Assembly (NCBI RefSeq): GCF_005298075.1
Contig: NZ_SZZH01000001.1
Location: 1,550,001-1,614,000, forward strand
Length of the DNA stretch: 64,000 nucleotides
DNA from: Nakamurella flava
GTDB lineage: Bacteria > Actinomycetota > Actinomycetes > Mycobacteriales > Nakamurellaceae
Direction of reading: 5' to 3'
Numbering within the stretch: position 1 is the stretch's first letter; every line of letters begins with the position of its first letter. Shown here in pieces: positions 62,114-64,000 of this stretch. The notes under the pieces were generated by a model that searched no databases, was not told the origin of the DNA, and was given only the letters and a program-made list of their open reading frames with translations. A program made the translations under genes and the position numbers.

Positions 62114-63232
62114 ATGTCTGCGCTTCCTGCCGGCCCGGCGATCTCCGGGACTCCCCTGCCCGACGACCATCCGCTGACGTCGGGCCGCACGGCCGACTCG
62201 GCGTTGATCCGTTCCTATCGTGGGGAACGGGCCGAGCGACCGGCGGTCTGGTTCATGCGGCAGGCCGGTCGATCCCTGCCCGAGTACCGCGCGGTCCGCG
62301 CCGGGACGGCCATGCTCGACGCCTGCCTGACCCCGGATCTGGTCACCGAGATCACCCTGCAGCCGGTCCGGCGGCACGGCGTGGACGCCGCGATCTTCTT
62401 CAGCGACATCGTCGTGCCGCTCAAGCTCGCCGGGATCGATGTCGAGATCCGCCCCGGGGTGGGTCCGGTGGTCGCGGACCCGATCCGCACCGCCGCACAG
62501 GTGGCCGCGCTGCCGGAGCTCACCGTCGACCAGCTGACACCCATCGTGCAGGCGGTCCGCGGCACGGTCGCCGAGCTGGGATCCACGCCGCTGATCGGGT
62601 TCGCGGGCGCTCCGTTCACCCTCGCGTCGTACCTGGTGGAGGGCGGCCCCAGCCGGGAGCACCTGCACACCAAGGCGATGATGCACGCCGCCCCCGAGCT
62701 GTGGAACGAGCTGGCCGGCTGGGTGGCCCGGACCACGGCCACCTTCCTGCGGGGTCAGGTGCTGGCCGGCACCTCGGCGGCACAGCTGTTCGACTCGTGG
62801 GCCGGGGCGCTGTCGCTCGCCGACTACCGCACCTTCGTGCAGCCGCATTCGGCCCACGTGCTGACCGCGGTGGCCGACCTGGGAGTGCCCCGCATCCACT
62901 TCGGCGTAGGCACCGGTGAGCTGCTGGCCGCCATGCACGAGGCCGGTGCCGACGTGATGGGGGTCGACCACCGCATCCCGCTGGACGTCGCGCAGCAGCG
63001 CCTCGGCGGCGGGGTCCCCGTGCAGGGCAACATCGACCCCGCTCTGCTCTTCGCCGGTCGGGACGCACTCGGCGCCGCCGCGACCGCAGTGCTGGCCGCC
63101 GGCCGCACGGCGCCCGGCCATGTCGTCAACCTCGGCCACGGCGTCCCCCCGGAGACCGATCCGGACGTGCTGACCTGGCTCGTCGACCTCCTCCACTCCT
63201 CCGGCCCGGCCGGCGGAGGGAGCGCAGGGTGA
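62114..63232 (+). CDS. hemE: Uroporphyrinogen decarboxylase
   Basis: The 372-residue protein has the UroD signatures [32 protein letters not shown]-type strand ([13 protein letters not shown]), [17 protein letters not shown] and the GNIDPALL motif near the end. Converts uroporphyrinogen III to coproporphyrinogen III. The ATG is preceded by GGTCATC rather than a clear ribosome site. Overlaps the oxidase gene by a GTGA. Divergent from hemA. Confidence 0.96.
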   Translation: MSALPAGPAISGTPLPDDHPLTSGRTADSALIRSYRGERAERPAVWFMRQAGRSLPEYRAVRAGTAMLDACLTPDLVTEITLQPVRRHGVDAAIFFSDIVVPLKLAGIDVEIRPGVGPVVADPIRTAAQVAALPELTVDQLTPIVQAVRGTVAELGSTPLIGFAGAPFTLASYLVEGGPSREHLHTKAMMHAAPELWNELAGWVARTTATFLRGQVLAGTSAAQLFDSWAGALSLADYRTFVQPHSAHVLTAVADLGVPRIHFGVGTGELLAAMHEAGADVMGVDHRIPLDVAQQRLGGGVPVQGNIDPALLFAGRDALGAAATAVLAAGRTAPGHVVNLGHGVPPETDPDVLTWLVDLLHSSGPAGGGSAG

Positions 63233-64000
63233 CCGACGCGAGCGTGCCCGACCGCCCCGTCGTCGTGGGCGGCGGGATCGCCGGACTGGTGGTGGCCTGG
63301 GAACTCGCGCGGGCCGGGCGACGTCCGATCCTGTTCGAGGCCGAGCCCGAGGTGGGCGGGGTCGTCCGCGGCCACACGGTCGGCGGCCTGCGCCTGGACG
63401 CGGGGGCGGAATCGTTCGCCGTGACCCGACCCGCCGTCGGTGCGCTGGTCGACGAGCTGGGGTTGGCCGACGAGGTCGTCCGTCCGGAACCGACCGGGGC
63501 CTGGGTGCGCTGGGCCGGCGGCACCGCGCCGCTGCCGGTCGGAGGCCTGCTCGGCGTTCCCGGCCGCCCCTGGGCCGCCGACGTGCGACGGGTCGTCGGC
63601 GTCACCGGGGCCGTCCGGGCCTGCGCCGACCTGGTGCTCCCCCGCCGGGTCGGACGCCAGGGGTCCGGTTTGGGCGGGCTGGTCCGCGGACGCATGGGCG
63701 GCCGCGTCGTCCAGCGGCTGGTGGAGCCGGTGGCCGGCGGGGTCTACGCCGCCGACCCGGACGCCCTGGAGGTCGCGACGGTGACGCCGGCTCTGGCCCG
63801 GCCGGACGTCCGGTCGCTCGCGCTGACCATCCGGAAGTCGGCAGGCAGCCGGCCCCGGCCGGGCAGCGCGGTCGCGTCATTGCGCGGCGGCATGCACCGG
63901 TTGAGCGAGACCCTCGCCACGGCCGTCCGCGCGGCGGGGGGCGAGATCACCGTCGGTACCGTCGTCCGCTCGGTGACCCACGCCGTTGGCACCTGGACGG
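63229..64000 (+). CDS. hemY: Protoporphyrinogen/coproporphyrinogen oxidase, N-terminal part (cut by window edge)
   Basis: About 257 residues are visible from a GTG overlapping the hemE stop. They contain the FAD-binding [33 protein letters not shown], and [20 protein letters not shown], typical of the HemG/HemY flavoenzymes. In actinobacteria this enzyme is the coproporphyrinogen III oxidase of the coproporphyrin-dependent haem pathway. The C-terminus, with the rest of the FAD site, lies outside the window. Confidence 0.9.
   Translation, partial: MTDASVPDRPVVVGGGIAGLVVAWELARAGRRPILFEAEPEVGGVVRGHTVGGLRLDAGAESFAVTRPAVGALVDELGLADEVVRPEPTGAWVRWAGGTAPLPVGGLLGVPGRPWAADVRRVVGVTGAVRACADLVLPRRVGRQGSGLGGLVRGRMGGRVVQRLVEPVAGGVYAADPDALEVATVTPALARPDVRSLALTIRKSAGSRPRPGSAVASLRGGMHRLSETLATAVRAAGGEITVGTVVRSVTHAVGTWT

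Overview
The window is GC-rich chromosomal DNA from an actinobacterium. Evidence: very high third-position GC, many GTG starts, frequent ATGA/GTGA start-stop overlaps, likely leaderless genes, a WhiB7 regulator with a GRPRK hook, and a block in the same order as the mycobacterial Rv3193c-Rv3199c region (UPF0182, PDZ/Lon-like protease, DUF2342 protein, ThiF-like protein, ABC1 kinase, whiB7, uvrD2, nudC). A Nakamurella-like or related lineage is my guess. The sequence alone does not prove a genus.

Region 1 (1 to about 10.8 kb) is an integrated phage-derived element that continues beyond the left edge. It has a run of overlapping small genes (zinc ribbons, a helix-turn-helix protein, a coiled coil), a 1229-residue tape measure protein with two peptidoglycan-hydrolase-like domains, an HNH endonuclease, a small-terminase-like protein and a large terminase. 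A convergent block of small accessory and regulatory genes follows. No portal, protease, capsid, head-tail connector, major tail protein or integrase is visible. The right end abuts what looks like the last 30 codons of a tadC (GspF-type) gene, followed by intact Tad/Flp pilus genes (pilin-like, TadE-like and TadG-like, 10.97-12.85 kb). The element therefore probably sits inside tadC.

Region 2 (12.9-34.5 kb) is core chromosome: a diacylglycerol-kinase-like enzyme, prfB, an unusual luciferase-like monooxygenase/hemerythrin fusion, initiator tRNA, UPF0182, a PPA1309-family protein, the YlbL-type protease, a DUF2342 protein, a DUF5679 protein, an orphan cyclodehydratase/ThiF-like protein coupled to an ABC1 kinase, whiB7 with a previously unlisted 46-codon upstream ORF in its leader, uvrD2, nudC and an active/inactive M16 peptidase pair.

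Region 3 (34.7-46.8 kb, nearly all minus strand) is the usual actinobacterial heat-shock/ribosome-biogenesis block: hrcA (with CIRCE operator), dnaJ, rsmE, an alpha/beta hydrolase, a HIT protein, phoH, ybeY, a CNNM/CorC protein, a cytidine-deaminase-like pseudoenzyme and era. PhzF-like and hemW genes follow. A 76-bp near-perfect tandem repeat lies between dnaJ and rsmE.

Region 4 (46.9-56.7 kb) mixes a short TetR regulator, hydrolases, an FAD monooxygenase, a HAD phosphatase, lepA, a DHA2-type drug transporter with a His-rich tail coupled to an amidohydrolase, yaaA and a DoxX-like protein.

Region 5 (56.9-64 kb) has rpsT and holA, a SAM-I riboswitch in front of a stand-alone threonine-synthase-like gene, a DUF1801 protein, and haem genes: hemA, divergent from hemE and a protoporphyrinogen/coproporphyrinogen oxidase that runs off the right edge.

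The points most worth checking are the capsid-less element inside tadC (a possible phage satellite or remnant, and a possible pilus switch), the whiB7 leader ORF, and the SAM-riboswitch-controlled thrC paralogue.
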